Shown here piece by piece: positions 8,634 to 17,958 of a stretch of 64,000 bases of DNA; the first letter of the stretch is position 1, and every line of letters starts with the position of its first letter. Under the pieces are notes generated by a model that saw only the letters and a program-made list of their open reading frames with translations, was not told the origin of the DNA and ran no database searches. Source of the stretch: Pseudomonas azotoformans (GTDB taxonomy: Bacteria > Pseudomonadota > Gammaproteobacteria > Pseudomonadales > Pseudomonadaceae); the NCBI RefSeq assembly GCF_900103345.1, contig NZ_LT629702.1, forward strand, positions 3,720,001 through 3,784,000, given 5' to 3'. The translations under genes were made by a program, and so were the position numbers.

Positions 8634-9670
8634 CAGGCACGCCCCCGCAACAACAGGTAAAGAAAAAACGGCGCGCCAATGAACGCAGTGACGATACCGA
8701 TCGGCAACTCAGCCGGCGCCAGGGCCAGCCGCGCAACCAGATCGGCAAACAACAACAGACTCGCACCCGCCAGGACCGATGCGGGCAACAGCACCCGATG
8801 ATCCGGCCCCGCCAGCAAACGCACCAGATGCGGCACCACCAACCCCACGAAACCAATCATGCCCGCAGCCGCCACCGCCGCGCCCACACCCAAGGCGGTA
8901 CAGAAGACCAATTCACGCTTGAGGCCTTCCACATCAATACCGAGGTGACTGGCCTCAGACTCACCGAGCAGCAAGGCATTCAGCGCTCGAGCCCTGCGCG
9001 GCAACCACAGCGCCACGCCCGCGCTCACCAGCAACAGCGGCCATAACCGTGAATAGCTGGCGCCGTTGAGACTGCCCAGGTTCCAAAAAGTGAGGGTACG
9101 CAATGTCGCGTCGTCAGCCAGGTAGGTGAACAGGCCCACCGCCGAACTGGCGAGGGCCGTAAGGGCTATACCCGCGAGCAGCATGGTCGCGACGTTGGTC
9201 TGGCCGTTGCGCCGTCCCAGCCGATAGACCAGCGCCGTCACACCCAAGCCCCCCAGGAATGCGCAGAGTGACAACAGATACGGCCCGAACGCATCCGGCA
9301 AACCGCCGAAAAACGAACCGCCGACAATCGCCACCGCCGCCCCCAACGCGGCACCGCTGGAAACCCCCACCAGGCCCGGATCAGCCAGGGGATTGCGAAA
9401 AAGCCCCTGCATTGCCACACCGGACAAAGCCAACACACCGCCGACTGCCAACCCCAACAACGTACGCGGCAAACGGATTTGCCCCAGGATCAACTCAGCC
9501 TGCTCCAGCCCCTGGGCATCAATCGGCAGCCCCAGCAGTCGCAACGCCGCCTTGAGCGTATCCATCAATGGCAGGCTGACCGGCCCCAGCGCCAACGAGA
9601 GCCAGATAGCCAATACACACAACAACGCCAACCCAACAAACAGCGTCTTCGGTTTAACCAAAGTCGTCAT
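8633..9670 (-). CDS. hmuU: Haem ABC transporter permease (FecCD family)
   Basis: An inner-membrane permease of the FecCD/BtuC type with 345 residues and about ten predicted membrane spans. Recognisable segments include [19 protein letters not shown], the [22 protein letters not shown] signature read in parts, and [20 protein letters not shown], where the ATPase coupling helix sits. It overlaps hmuT by 4 bp upstream and hmuV by 1 bp downstream. Substrate is assigned as haem from the gene set and from the synteny with P. aeruginosa phuTUV; a siderophore cannot be excluded by permease sequence alone. Confidence 0.93.
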   Translation of the reverse strand: MTTLVKPKTLFVGLALLCVLAIWLSLALGPVSLPLMDTLKAALRLLGLPIDAQGLEQAELILGQIRLPRTLLGLAVGGVLALSGVAMQGLFRNPLADPGLVGVSSGAALGAAVAIVGGSFFGGLPDAFGPYLLSLCAFLGGLGVTALVYRLGRRNGQTNVATMLLAGIALTALASSAVGLFTYLADDATLRTLTFWNLGSLNGASYSRLWPLLLVSAGVALWLPRRARALNALLLGESEASHLGIDVEGLKRELVFCTALGVGAAVAAAGMIGFVGLVVPHLVRLLAGPDHRVLLPASVLAGASLLLFADLVARLALAPAELPIGIVTAFIGAPFFLYLLLRGRA

Positions 9671-10545
9671 GGGGCAGGCTTGGCTTGGGACGGGTAAAAC
9701 CCGGCAGACAGGTCCGCTAGACTTCGCGGCAGGCGTGGCCCGAGTCCTCCAACCAGCAAGGTGGGGTCGACCTCAAACACTCGCCCGCTCTTGGCCGCCG
9801 GCGTGGACGCCAGGATCGGGTTTTCCTTGAACAGTGCCGCGCGCGCCGCATCACCGCTGAGGGCACGGTCAGCAAACACCAGCACATCCGGACTCAAGCC
9901 CGCCAACGACTCCACCGAAAACGGCTTGTAACCTTCATGGGTCGCCAGATTGCGCCCGCCTGCCTGTTGCAGCATCCAGTCAGCCGCAGTGTCTTTACCC
10001 GCAATCAGCGGCTTGCCGCCCGCATGCCCGAGCAACAGCAATACGCCGGGGGCCTTTTGCGTGGATTGGGCCTTGGTCACCCAGCGTTTCTGCTGATCCA
10101 GTGCCTGCTCATATCCGGTAAACAATTCGTTGGCCTTGGCCTCGCTGCCCAGCAACTTACCCAGGTGTTGAAGATTGCCTTTCAATGTAGGTAGATCCGG
10201 CTGCGCCGAGAACATCTCCACCTGCACGCCCGCGCTGCGAATCTGCGCCAGCACTGGCGGTGGCCCCATTTCTTCGGTGCCGACCAGCACCTGCGGGCGC
10301 AGACTCAGAATGCCTTCCGCCGACAACTGCCGTTGATAGCCAATGCTCGGTAACGCCTTGAGGGCTTCAGGATGCTGGCTGGTGGTGTCCACCCCGACCA
10401 GCTTCGACTCACCGCCCAGGGCAGTCACCCATTCCGACAGTGCCCCACCGGCACTCACCCAACGTTGTGGCAGTTCAGAGGCTTGCGCCCCGTGATTGAC
10501 CAGCAGTCCGACAACAAGCGCAATAGCGCTGGCACTCAGGCGCAT
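9667..10545 (-). CDS. hmuT: Periplasmic haem-binding protein
   Basis: The substrate-binding component of the haem importer. The start MRLSASAIALVVGLLVNHGA gives a clean signal peptide ending near the AQAS site. I prefer this ATG at 10545 to a start 33 nt upstream because it places the signal peptide at the N-terminus and has GGAAA upstream. The mature protein has the two-lobed periplasmic-binding-protein features: VTALGGESKLVGVDTTSQHP, RPQVLVGTEEMGPP, and the helical linker around NLQHLGKLLGSEAKANELF. A Tyr in SIGYQRQLS corresponds to the region carrying the haem ligand in HmuT/PhuT. No outer-membrane receptor or cytoplasmic haem-trafficking gene is adjacent. Confidence 0.92.
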   Translation of the reverse strand: MRLSASAIALVVGLLVNHGAQASELPQRWVSAGGALSEWVTALGGESKLVGVDTTSQHPEALKALPSIGYQRQLSAEGILSLRPQVLVGTEEMGPPPVLAQIRSAGVQVEMFSAQPDLPTLKGNLQHLGKLLGSEAKANELFTGYEQALDQQKRWVTKAQSTQKAPGVLLLLGHAGGKPLIAGKDTAADWMLQQAGGRNLATHEGYKPFSVESLAGLSPDVLVFADRALSGDAARAALFKENPILASTPAAKSGRVFEVDPTLLVGGLGPRLPRSLADLSAGFYPSQAKPAP

Positions 10546-10657
10546 AACAGGGTTTCCTTCCAGGGCAGGGCCGCTCAAGCACTCATCGATGTGACAGCAA
10601 ACGCCCGTCTGGCATCGTATTGAGCACCCGATCAGCTAACGGGCGAAGCCGGCATTT

Positions 10658-10676
10658 GATAATTGTTTGCATTTGA
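10658..10676. promoter_or_regulatory. Possible weak Fur box between hmuT and the Rieske gene
   Basis: GATAATTGTTTGCATTTGA matches the 19-bp Fur consensus at about 11 positions, with a perfect first hexamer. It lies in the 155-bp divergent region, where iron control of hmuT would be expected. The match is marginal. Confidence 0.3.
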
Positions 10677-10700
10677 ACGTCAAGGCACTTAAGGATTGAA

Positions 10701-11018
10701 ATGAAGTTTCTCTGCCCCTCCACCGCACTCGGGCCCAACAGCAGCCTCGGTTTTGACATCGACGGGTGCAAGCTGCTGGCTGTGCGCCGCGACGGTGTTG
10801 CGTACTTCTACATCAACCGTTGCCCCCATCGCGGCATTCCACTGGAATGGCAACCCGACCAGTTTCTCGACGACAGCGCCAGCTTGATCCAGTGTGCCAC
10901 CCACGGTGCCCTGTTCCTGATCGAGAGCGGTGAATGCATCGCCGGCCCCTGTGCCGGCCAGAGCCTCACGACCCTGCACGGCCGTGAAGACGCCCAGGGC
11001 CTCTGGGTGCAACTCTAG
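10701..11018 (+). CDS. Rieske [2Fe-2S] domain protein
   Basis: A 105-residue single-domain ferredoxin-like protein. The two cluster-binding boxes are visible as CPHRG (Cys-X-His) near residue 41 and CATHGALF (Cys-X2-His) near 64, which gives two Cys and two His ligands. No signal peptide or membrane anchor is present, so it is likely cytoplasmic and may serve as an electron-transfer partner or as part of an oxygenase system. The start is supported by AAGGA about 7 nt upstream. It is divergent from hmuT and overlaps the end of sfsA by 4 bp tail to tail. Confidence 0.88.
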   Translation: MKFLCPSTALGPNSSLGFDIDGCKLLAVRRDGVAYFYINRCPHRGIPLEWQPDQFLDDSASLIQCATHGALFLIESGECIAGPCAGQSLTTLHGREDAQGLWVQL

Positions 11019-11725
11019 TCGAGCAACACGTCCAATCGCCGCTCCACACAGATTTCTTCGCAGGTCACCCGCACCCCATAAGCCAGCACTTCCACCCCCG
11101 CCGCCTTGGCTTCACGCAGGGCGGCGGCGTAACCGGCGTCGATTTCCACCGCAGGTCGCACGGCCTCAATCCCCGAGAGATTGACGCAGTACAACTGCAC
11201 CGCACGCACACCTTGCCGCGCCAGATGCGCCAGCTCGCGCAAATGCTTGGCGCCACGCTGGGTCACCGCATCGGGAAACGCCGCAACCGCAGAGCCGTCA
11301 AAGCCCAGGGTCACGCTTTTGACTTCGACGTAGGCCGCACCGTCGGGATAGTCCAGGCGAAAGTCGATGCGGCTTTTCTCCTGGCCGTAAGGCACTTCGC
11401 GTTTCAGCGCGGTAAAGCCGTTGAGCTCAGTGATCACCCCTGCATGCAGCGCCTCCTCGACCAGTTGATTGGCGCGCGCCGTGTTCACACAGGCCAACCG
11501 GCCCTGGGGCGTCTCGGCGATTTCCCAGGTGCCGGGCAATTTGCGCTTGGGGTCATTGGAGCGGCTGAACCAGACCTGCCCACCTTCGACCATGCAATTG
11601 AGCATCGAGCCGGTATTGGGGCAGTGAATGGTGAGCAACTCGCCGGTAACGGTCTCGATATCGGTAAGAAAACGCTTATAGCGGCGAATCAGGCGCGCTT
11701 CTTCAAGGGGAGGATGAAAGCGCAT
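11015..11725 (-). CDS. sfsA: SfsA family DNA/RNA nuclease or sugar-fermentation stimulation protein
   Basis: A 236-residue SfsA homologue of normal length. The N-terminal OB-like part reads [18 protein letters not shown], with CPNTGSML shortly after. The nuclease-like core shows [10 protein letters not shown] and [14 protein letters not shown], whose Asp/Glu-X-Lys pattern resembles PD-(D/E)XK nucleases. The family was named for a maltose-fermentation phenotype in E. coli, and its physiological role is not settled. The ATG overlaps the stop of the upstream aminotransferase by one base, so the two are cotranscribed. Confidence 0.92.
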   Translation of the reverse strand: MRFHPPLEEARLIRRYKRFLTDIETVTGELLTIHCPNTGSMLNCMVEGGQVWFSRSNDPKRKLPGTWEIAETPQGRLACVNTARANQLVEEALHAGVITELNGFTALKREVPYGQEKSRIDFRLDYPDGAAYVEVKSVTLGFDGSAVAAFPDAVTQRGAKHLRELAHLARQGVRAVQLYCVNLSGIEAVRPAVEIDAGYAAALREAKAAGVEVLAYGVRVTCEEICVERRLDVLLD

Positions 11726-12897
11726 CAGCCTTGCCAGCTCCGCATGCCACGGGCGATCCGCTCTACCGCTTCTTGTAGTCGATCAAGGTTTTGCGTGTAG
11801 GCAAAACGCACATGATGACCTGCCTGATAGCGGCCGAAATCCAGTCCAGGCGTGAAAGCCACATGTTCGGTTTCGAGGAAGTGGCGACAGAATGCGAAGG
11901 CATCACCGCCAAACGCGCTGATATCAGCGTACAAATAGAACGCCCCTTCAGGCTCGACCGCGATGCCAAACCCCAGCTCGCGCAACGCGGGCAACAGGAA
12001 GTCGCGGCGGCGACCGAACTCGGCGCGGCGCTCTTCGAGAATGCTCAGGGTTTGCGGGGTGAAACACGCCAGCGCCGCGTGTTGGGCCATGCTTGGCGCG
12101 CTGATGTAGAGATTTTGCGCCAGCTTCTCCAACTCACCCACCGCCGCCGGCGGCGCCACCAGCCAACCCAGGCGCCAGCCGGTCATGCCGAAATACTTGG
12201 AAAAACTATTCAGGACAAAAGCCTCGTCGTCGACTTCCAGCACGCTGGCCGCGTCGGTGCCGTAAGTGAGGCCATGGTAAATCTCATCCACCACCAAATG
12301 GCCATTACGCGCCTTGATGGCCGCAGAAAGCCCGGCCAATTCGTCACGGGTGAGGATCGTCCCGGTCGGGTTGGCTGGCGAGGCCACCAGCGCGCCCACA
12401 CTGTCCTGGTCCCAGTGCTTGGCCACCAGGTCGGCGGTCAACTGATAGCGCACCTCCGGGCCGACCGGTACCAACTGGGCCGCGCCCTCTACCAGGCGCA
12501 GGAAGTGGCGATTGCACGGGTAACCAGGGTCTGCGAGCAGCCAATGCTTGCCAGGGTCCACCAGCAAGCTGCTGGCCAGCAACAATGCGCCTGAACCGCC
12601 GGGGGTGATCAGGATACGCTCGGGGTCGACGTTCAACCCGTAGCGCTGCTGATAGAAACCACTGATGGCCTCGCGCAGTTCAGGCAGGCCACGGGCCGCG
12701 GTGTAGCGAGTCTTGCCGTTGGCCAGTGCGGCCTGGCCTGCCTGGATGATCGGCTCCGCAGTGGTGAAGTCCGGCTCGCCGATTTCCAGATGGATCACAT
12801 CATGACCGGCAGCCTGCAGCTCATTGGCCCGCGCCAGCAATGCCATGACATGAAAAGGTTCGATGGCGCGACTGCGCGCACTGTAGGGCTGGGCCAT
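11725..12897 (-). CDS. PLP-dependent class I/II aminotransferase
   Basis: A 390-residue fold-type I aminotransferase. It shows [16 protein letters not shown] at the N-terminus, SPANPTGT in the PLP region, and [18 protein letters not shown], where the SK lysine forms the Schiff base; the final Arg for the substrate carboxylate lies near HHVRFAY. It resembles the aspartate/alanine/valine-pyruvate aminotransferase group, and I do not assign a specific substrate. The neighbour sfsA is coupled downstream and dksA lies divergently upstream. Confidence 0.9.
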   Translation of the reverse strand: MAQPYSARSRAIEPFHVMALLARANELQAAGHDVIHLEIGEPDFTTAEPIIQAGQAALANGKTRYTAARGLPELREAISGFYQQRYGLNVDPERILITPGGSGALLLASSLLVDPGKHWLLADPGYPCNRHFLRLVEGAAQLVPVGPEVRYQLTADLVAKHWDQDSVGALVASPANPTGTILTRDELAGLSAAIKARNGHLVVDEIYHGLTYGTDAASVLEVDDEAFVLNSFSKYFGMTGWRLGWLVAPPAAVGELEKLAQNLYISAPSMAQHAALACFTPQTLSILEERRAEFGRRRDFLLPALRELGFGIAVEPEGAFYLYADISAFGGDAFAFCRHFLETEHVAFTPGLDFGRYQAGHHVRFAYTQNLDRLQEAVERIARGMRSWQG

Positions 12898-13216
12898 TAG
12901 CCTTCCTTAACGGTGAGGACAAAATCTGGATTCTACCGAACCCGCGCCGTAAAACATGTTCTATTGCCTGCCCGGCGGCATGTGCAGTCCGGGCAAGCGC
13001 CTGCAAAACGACTAAAATCTACATTCGAGGCAACACATACCCAGCAATGGCGGGCTGTCGTAGTTTGCAACCGCTTTGCCGTGGGCCTCGACAACCGGGA
13101 GTGGCGCACCCCGAATCTATCTGGTAAGTTCGCCCGCTTGCAGCCGCAGGGCCGGCAGGTGTCGGTGACGTTGCAATCCTGCGCAATGGATTAGAAGAGT
13201 GAGAGGCGGTCTATTC
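12898..13216. other. Intergenic region between the aminotransferase gene and dksA
   Basis: This 319-bp divergent region should contain the promoters of both neighbours. A TAAAAT element at 13013-13018 could be a -10 for dksA, but I see no convincing -35. A GAGAGG ribosome-binding site lies just before the dksA ATG. A 93-codon frame across the region has no recognisable features, and I do not call it a gene. Confidence 0.4.
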
Positions 13217-13660
13217 ATGTCCACCCAAGCAAAGCAACAGCAGACTCAAGGCCTCAACGGCTTCGAACCTTACGTAGAGACGAAAGGTGAGGAGTACATG
13301 GGCGAGCCCATGCGCGAGCACTTCACCAAGATCCTGAACAAGTGGAAACAGGACTTGATGCAGGAGGTCGACCGTACGGTTGACCATATGAAGGACGAAG
13401 CAGCCAACTTCCCTGACCCCGCCGACCGTGCGAGCCAGGAAGAAGAATTCGCCCTTGAACTGCGCGCCCGTGATCGCGAGCGCAAGTTGATCAAGAAGAT
13501 CGACAAGACGCTGCAACTGATCAAGGACGAAGAATACGGCTGGTGCGAATCCTGCGGCGTCGAGATTGGTATTCGTCGCCTGGAAGCCCGCCCAACCGCG
13601 GACCTCTGCGTAGACTGCAAGACCTTGGCCGAAATCAAGGAAAAACAGGTCGGCAAGTAA
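13217..13660 (+). CDS. dksA: RNA polymerase-binding transcription factor DksA
   Basis: A 147-residue ppGpp cofactor that binds the RNA polymerase secondary channel and controls rRNA and amino-acid promoters. The coiled coil spans about residues 35-105, with the acidic tip DPADRASQEEEF carrying the Asp pair needed for activity. The C-terminal zinc finger has four cysteines, CESCGVEIG and DLCVDC, so this is the zinc-dependent form, not a Cys-poor paralogue. ATG 13217 is preferred to the in-frame GTG 18 nt earlier because of the GAGAGG upstream and family length. A strong terminator separates it from gluQ. Confidence 0.97.
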   Translation: MSTQAKQQQTQGLNGFEPYVETKGEEYMGEPMREHFTKILNKWKQDLMQEVDRTVDHMKDEAANFPDPADRASQEEEFALELRARDRERKLIKKIDKTLQLIKDEEYGWCESCGVEIGIRRLEARPTADLCVDCKTLAEIKEKQVGK

Positions 13661-13678
13661 TCCAGCCGAGCTGAACGA

Positions 13679-13705
13679 ATGGGGCGTGCGAACGCCCCAT
13701 TTTTG
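13679..13705 (+). terminator. Rho-independent terminator between dksA and gluQ
   Basis: A nine-base stem (ATGGGGCGT / ACGCCCCAT) with a GCGA loop is followed by five Ts. Reading into gluQ would need antitermination, processing or a separate promoter; a terminator at the same place is known between dksA and gluQ in enterics. Confidence 0.9.
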
Positions 13706-13743
13706 TTTCTGGCGTTTACCGAATTTCCAGTAGTATCCGGCCC

Positions 13744-14631
13744 ATGACAGCCTCTACCTATATCGGGCGTTTTGCCCCCACGCCCAGCGGCCATTTGCAT
13801 TTCGGCTCACTGGTCGCCGCCCTCGCCTCCTACCTCGACGCCCGCGCCAACCAAGGCCGCTGGCTCATGCGTATGGAAGACCTCGACCCACCTCGTGAAG
13901 AGCCCGGCGCCCAGGCAGCGATCCTGCATGCACTGGAAAGCTACGGTTTTGAGTGGGACGGCGAACTGGTCCGACAAAGCGAACGGCACGAAGCCTATGC
14001 CAAAGTGCTGAACGATATGTTCAACCACGGCCTGGCCTACGCCTGCACCTGCTCACGAAAACAATTGGAAGCCTACAACGGGATCTACCCAGGCCTATGC
14101 CGCAATGCCGGTCACGATCAGCAGGACGCGGCCATCCGTCTGCGTGTTCCTGAGCTTGCCTACCACTTTACCGACCGTGTGCAGGGCGAATTCCGACAGC
14201 ATCTGGGCCGCGATGTAGGCGATTTCATCATCCGTCGCCGCGATGGCCTCTATGCCTATCAATTGGCCGTGGTCCTCGACGATGCGTGGCAAGGTGTTAC
14301 CGACATCGTGCGCGGCGCCGACCTGCTCGACTCCACGCCACGCCAGCTCTACCTGCAGGAACTGCTGGGCCTGCGCCAGCCGCGCTACCTGCATGTGCCG
14401 CTGATCGTCCAGCCGGACGGTAACAAATTGGGCAAGTCCTACCGCTCCCCACCGTTGACACCCGACCAGGCCACGCCTTTGCTATTAAGGGCCCTGCGCG
14501 CCCTCGGCCAGCAACCCGGGGAAGAACTCACGTACGCCCGCCCACGGGAACTGCTGGACTGGGGCATCCAGCACTGGGACGCCACGCGGATACCGCGCAC
14601 ACTCACGCTGGCCGAAGCGCAATTGAGCTGA
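13744..14631 (+). CDS. gluQ: Glutamyl-Q tRNA(Asp) synthetase
   Basis: A GluRS-like enzyme lacking the anticodon-binding domain; it glutamylates the queuosine at position 34 of tRNA-Asp. The 295 residues begin with GRFAPTPSGHLHFGSL, the HIGH-type class I motif, and end with the KMSKS equivalent GNKLGKSYRSP. Zinc ligands appear as CTCSRKQL with a further Tyr/Cys in NGIYPGLCR. The ATG lies 84 bp after the dksA stop, beyond the terminator, consistent with the widely conserved dksA-gluQ pairing. Confidence 0.95.
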   Translation: MTASTYIGRFAPTPSGHLHFGSLVAALASYLDARANQGRWLMRMEDLDPPREEPGAQAAILHALESYGFEWDGELVRQSERHEAYAKVLNDMFNHGLAYACTCSRKQLEAYNGIYPGLCRNAGHDQQDAAIRLRVPELAYHFTDRVQGEFRQHLGRDVGDFIIRRRDGLYAYQLAVVLDDAWQGVTDIVRGADLLDSTPRQLYLQELLGLRQPRYLHVPLIVQPDGNKLGKSYRSPPLTPDQATPLLLRALRALGQQPGEELTYARPRELLDWGIQHWDATRIPRTLTLAEAQLS

Positions 14632-14680
14632 AGGCGCTTGCAGCTTGCCCGGCATCCGTTACCATCGCCGCAACATTCAA

Positions 14681-14784
14681 CCTGTAGGAGCGAGCTTGCT
14701 CGCGAAAAACGTCAAGGCATCTCGTTCATCCAGGATGGACGCGTTATCGTTAACGACCTTCGCGAGCAAGCTCGCCCCTACAGG
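14681..14784. repeat. REPIN (paired inverted REP elements) 1
   Basis: Two 26-base arms in inverted orientation (outer sequence CCTGTAGGAGCGAGCTTGCT and so on) differ at one position and enclose about 52 bp of unrelated sequence. The GAGCGAGCTTGCTCGCGAA core is the standard pseudomonad REP. It sits between gluQ and the small gene before cbrA. Confidence 0.92.
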
Positions 14785-14821
14785 AAAACATTGCATCCCC
14801 CACTCTCTATCAAAGGCCAAC

Positions 14822-14998
14822 ATGTACATCTATCGATTGGTCCTGCTGCTGGTCGTCGGGATCTACCTGTTTTCCCCCGCCATCATGGATTGGTGGATCG
14901 ACGCCACGGGCGCCTGGTATCGCCCTTATCTGCTGTGGTTGATCCTGATCGTCGTGACTTTCATCCTGCAGAGCCAAAAAGATGCCGATGAGCTTTAG
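14822..14998 (+). CDS. cbrX: Small membrane protein upstream of cbrA (CbrX-like)
   Basis: A 58-residue protein with two predicted membrane spans (VLLLVVGIYLFSPAIM, then YLLWLILIVVTFIL) joined by a Trp-rich turn, DWWIDATGAWYRP. Its last 17 bases overlap the start of cbrA in another frame, so translation of the two is probably coupled. A small gene in this position has been called cbrX in P. putida; I give the symbol on position and character. The function is unknown, and it could assist insertion, stability or sensing of the CbrA membrane domain. The ATG at 14822 follows the REPIN closely. Confidence 0.85.
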   Translation: MYIYRLVLLLVVGIYLFSPAIMDWWIDATGAWYRPYLLWLILIVVTFILQSQKDADEL

Positions 14999-17936
14999 CC
15001 TCACCCAGATGCTGCTGATCAGCGCCGCCTACCTGGCCGCGTTGTTCGGGGTGGCCTGGATCAGTGAGCGCGGAATGATTCCGCGGGCGATCATTCGCCA
15101 TCCGTTGACCTACACCTTGTCCCTCGGCGTCTACGCCAGCGCGTGGGCGTTCTATGGCACCGTAGGCCTGGCCTATCAATACGGTTACGGCTTTCTCTCC
15201 AGCTACCTCGGGGTGTCCGGCGCGTTTCTGCTGGCGCCTGTGCTGCTGTACCCGATCCTGAAGATCACCCGCACTTACCAGCTGTCATCCCTGGCCGACC
15301 TGTTCGCTTTCCGCTTCCGCAGCACCTGGGCCGGCGCACTGACCACCATTTTCATGCTGATCGGCGTTTTGCCGTTGCTGGCCCTGCAAATCCAGGCGGT
15401 GGCGGACTCCATCAGCATCCTGACCCGCGAACCGGTGCAACATCGAGTGGCCCTGGCCTTCTGCGCGCTGATCACCCTGTTCACGATTTTCTTTGGCTCA
15501 CGCCACATCGCCACCCGTGAAAAACACGAAGGCCTGGTGTTTGCGATTGCCTTTGAGTCGGTCATCAAGCTGATCGCCATCGGTGGCGTCGGCCTTTATG
15601 CGCTCTACGGCGTGTTCGACGGCCCGCAACAGCTGGAACTGTGGCTGCTGCAAAACCAGACCGCCCTCGCCGCCCTGCATACGCCACTGCAGGAAGGCCC
15701 CTGGCGCACACTGCTGCTGGTGTTCTTCGCTTCGGCGATCGTGATGCCGCACATGTACCACATGACCTTCACCGAGAATCTCAACCCGCGCTCGCTGGTC
15801 AGCGCCAGCTGGGGCCTGCCGTTGTTCCTGCTGTTGATGAGCCTGGCGGTGCCGCTGATCCTGTGGGCCGGACTGAAACTGGGAGCCACCACCAACCCTG
15901 AGTATTTCACCCTGGGCATCGGCATTGCCGCGAACAGCCCGGCCTTGGCGCTACTCGCTTATGTGGGCGGGTTGTCAGCTGCCAGCGGGCTGATCATCGT
16001 GACCACCCTGGCCCTCTCGGGCATGGCGCTCAACCACCTGGTATTGCCGCTGTACCAACCGCCGGCCGAGGGCAATATCTACCGCTGGCTGAAATGGACA
16101 CGGCGCGCACTGATCGTCGCGATCATCATGGCCGGCTACGGTTTTTACCTGCTGCTGGGCGCGGGCCAGGACCTGGCCAACCTGGGGATCGTCGCCTTTG
16201 TCGCCACCTTGCAGTTCCTGCCGGGCGTACTGTCGGTGCTGTACTGGCCGACGGCCAATCGGCGCGGCTTCATCGCCGGGCTGCTGGCGGGGATCCTGGT
16301 GTGGGTCGTGACCATGCTGCTGCCGCTGGTCGGCAATTTGCAGGGCTTCTACATTCCGTTGCTGAACATGATCTACGTCCTGGACGACACCAGTTGGCAC
16401 ATGGCCGCGATTGCGTCATTGGCCGCCAACGTCTTGATGTTCACCCTGATCTCACTGTTTACCAACGCCAGCCCGGAAGAAACCAGCGCCGCCGAAGCCT
16501 GTGCGGTGGACAACGTACGCCGCCCGCAACGGCGTGAATTGCATGCGGCCTCACCCCAGGAATTCGCCACGCAACTGGCCAAACCGTTGGGTGCCAAGGC
16601 GGCACAAAAGGAGGTTGAGCAGGCGCTGCGCGATCTCTACCTGCCGTTCGATGAGCGGCGCCCGTACGCGCTACGGCGTCTGCGTGACCGTATCGAAGCC
16701 AACCTGTCCGGTTTGATGGGGCCGAGCGTGTCCCAGGACATGGTGGAAACCTTCCTGCCCTACAAGGCCGGCGGCGAAAACTACGTGACCGAAGACATCC
16801 ATTTCATCGAAAGCCGGCTGGAGGACTACCACTCCCGCCTCACAGGCCTGGCCGCCGAACTCGATGCCCTGCGTCGCTACCACCGCCAGACCCTGCAGGA
16901 ACTCCCGATGGGCGTCTGCTCCCTGGCCAAGGATCAAGAGATCCTGATGTGGAACAAGGCCATGGAAGAACTCACCGGTATCGCGGCGCAACGCGTAGTG
17001 GGTTCACGCCTGAATACCCTGGGCGAGCCGTGGAAAGAACTGTTGCAAGGTTTCATCAATCTGCCCGACGAACACCTGCACAAGCAGCACCTGGCCCTCG
17101 ACGGCCAGACCCGCTGGCTCAACCTGCACAAAGCCGCGATCGACGAGCCGCTGGCCCCCGGCAACAGCGGCCTGGTGCTGCTGGTGGAAGACCTGACCGA
17201 AACCCAGATGCTCGAAGACAAGCTGGTGCACTCCGAGCGCCTGGCCAGTATCGGCCGGCTGGCGGCGGGCGTGGCCCATGAAATCGGCAATCCGATCACC
17301 GGTATCGCCTGCCTGGCGCAGAACCTGCGGGAAGAGCGTGAAGACGATGGCGAAATCACCGAGATCAGCGGGCAGATCCTCGAACAGACCAAACGTGTCT
17401 CGCGCATCGTGCAGTCGCTGATGAGCTTTGCCCATGCCGGCGCCCACCAGAACCACGACGAAGCCGTGTGCCTGGCCGAGGTGGCACAGGATGCCATTGG
17501 GCTGCTGGCCTTGAACCGGCGCAATTTCGAAGTACAGTTCTTCAATTTATGCGACCCCGACCATTGGGTCGACGGCGACTCCCAACGCCTCGCCCAGGTG
17601 CTGATCAACCTGCTGTCCAACGCCCGTGACGCCACCCCGGCCGGCGGTGCGGTGCGCGTCAAGACCGAGGCTTTCGAACATACGGTCGATCTGATCGTCG
17701 AAGATGAAGGCAGCGGTATTCCACAGAACATCATGGACCGATTGTTCGAACCCTTCTTCACCACCAAGGACCCAGGTGAAGGTACCGGTCTGGGCCTTGC
17801 ACTGGTCTATTCCATCGTTGAAGAGCATTATGGACAAATCACCATCGACAGCCCGGCTGACACCGAAAGCCAACGCGGCACCCGTATTCGGGTGACCTTG
17901 CCGCGTCATGTCGAAGCGACGTCCGCTGTGAACTGA
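14982..17936 (+). CDS. cbrA: Sensor histidine kinase/transporter-like CbrA
   Basis: Sensor of the CbrAB system that controls carbon/nitrogen balance and catabolite repression in Pseudomonas. The 984 residues comprise a sodium/solute-symporter-like membrane domain with about 13 spans (residues 1-500), a linker, a PAS domain around 635-740 ([17 protein letters not shown]), a HisKA domain with phospho-acceptor [11 protein letters not shown] (His766), and an ATPase domain with [13 protein letters not shown] and [11 protein letters not shown]. Whether the SLC5-like domain transports or senses a nutrient is known to be debated; histidine uptake has been reported for a relative. Two ATGs, 14982 and 14988, are possible. 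It overlaps cbrX by 17 bp and is followed by cbrB after 22 bp. Confidence 0.97.
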   Translation: MPMSFSLTQMLLISAAYLAALFGVAWISERGMIPRAIIRHPLTYTLSLGVYASAWAFYGTVGLAYQYGYGFLSSYLGVSGAFLLAPVLLYPILKITRTYQLSSLADLFAFRFRSTWAGALTTIFMLIGVLPLLALQIQAVADSISILTREPVQHRVALAFCALITLFTIFFGSRHIATREKHEGLVFAIAFESVIKLIAIGGVGLYALYGVFDGPQQLELWLLQNQTALAALHTPLQEGPWRTLLLVFFASAIVMPHMYHMTFTENLNPRSLVSASWGLPLFLLLMSLAVPLILWAGLKLGATTNPEYFTLGIGIAANSPALALLAYVGGLSAASGLIIVTTLALSGMALNHLVLPLYQPPAEGNIYRWLKWTRRALIVAIIMAGYGFYLLLGAGQDLANLGIVAFVATLQFLPGVLSVLYWPTANRRGFIAGLLAGILVWVVTMLLPLVGNLQGFYIPLLNMIYVLDDTSWHMAAIASLAANVLMFTLISLFTNASPEETSAAEACAVDNVRRPQRRELHAASPQEFATQLAKPLGAKAAQKEVEQALRDLYLPFDERRPYALRRLRDRIEANLSGLMGPSVSQDMVETFLPYKAGGENYVTEDIHFIESRLEDYHSRLTGLAAELDALRRYHRQTLQELPMGVCSLAKDQEILMWNKAMEELTGIAAQRVVGSRLNTLGEPWKELLQGFINLPDEHLHKQHLALDGQTRWLNLHKAAIDEPLAPGNSGLVLLVEDLTETQMLEDKLVHSERLASIGRLAAGVAHEIGNPITGIACLAQNLREEREDDGEITEISGQILEQTKRVSRIVQSLMSFAHAGAHQNHDEAVCLAEVAQDAIGLLALNRRNFEVQFFNLCDPDHWVDGDSQRLAQVLINLLSNARDATPAGGAVRVKTEAFEHTVDLIVEDEGSGIPQNIMDRLFEPFFTTKDPGEGTGLGLALVYSIVEEHYGQITIDSPADTESQRGTRIRVTLPRHVEATSAVN

Positions 17937-17958
17937 GACCGTCGAGAGAATTGAATCA

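Noticed and set aside
12913..13194. 93-codon frame upstream of dksA
   Set aside because: No ribosome-binding site, no hydrophobic or domain pattern, and it occupies the region needed for two divergent promoters.
14681..14784. CRISPR repeat or transposon end
   Set aside because: Only two inverted copies with a fixed loop; typical REPIN architecture, no array, no transposase, no target duplication seen.
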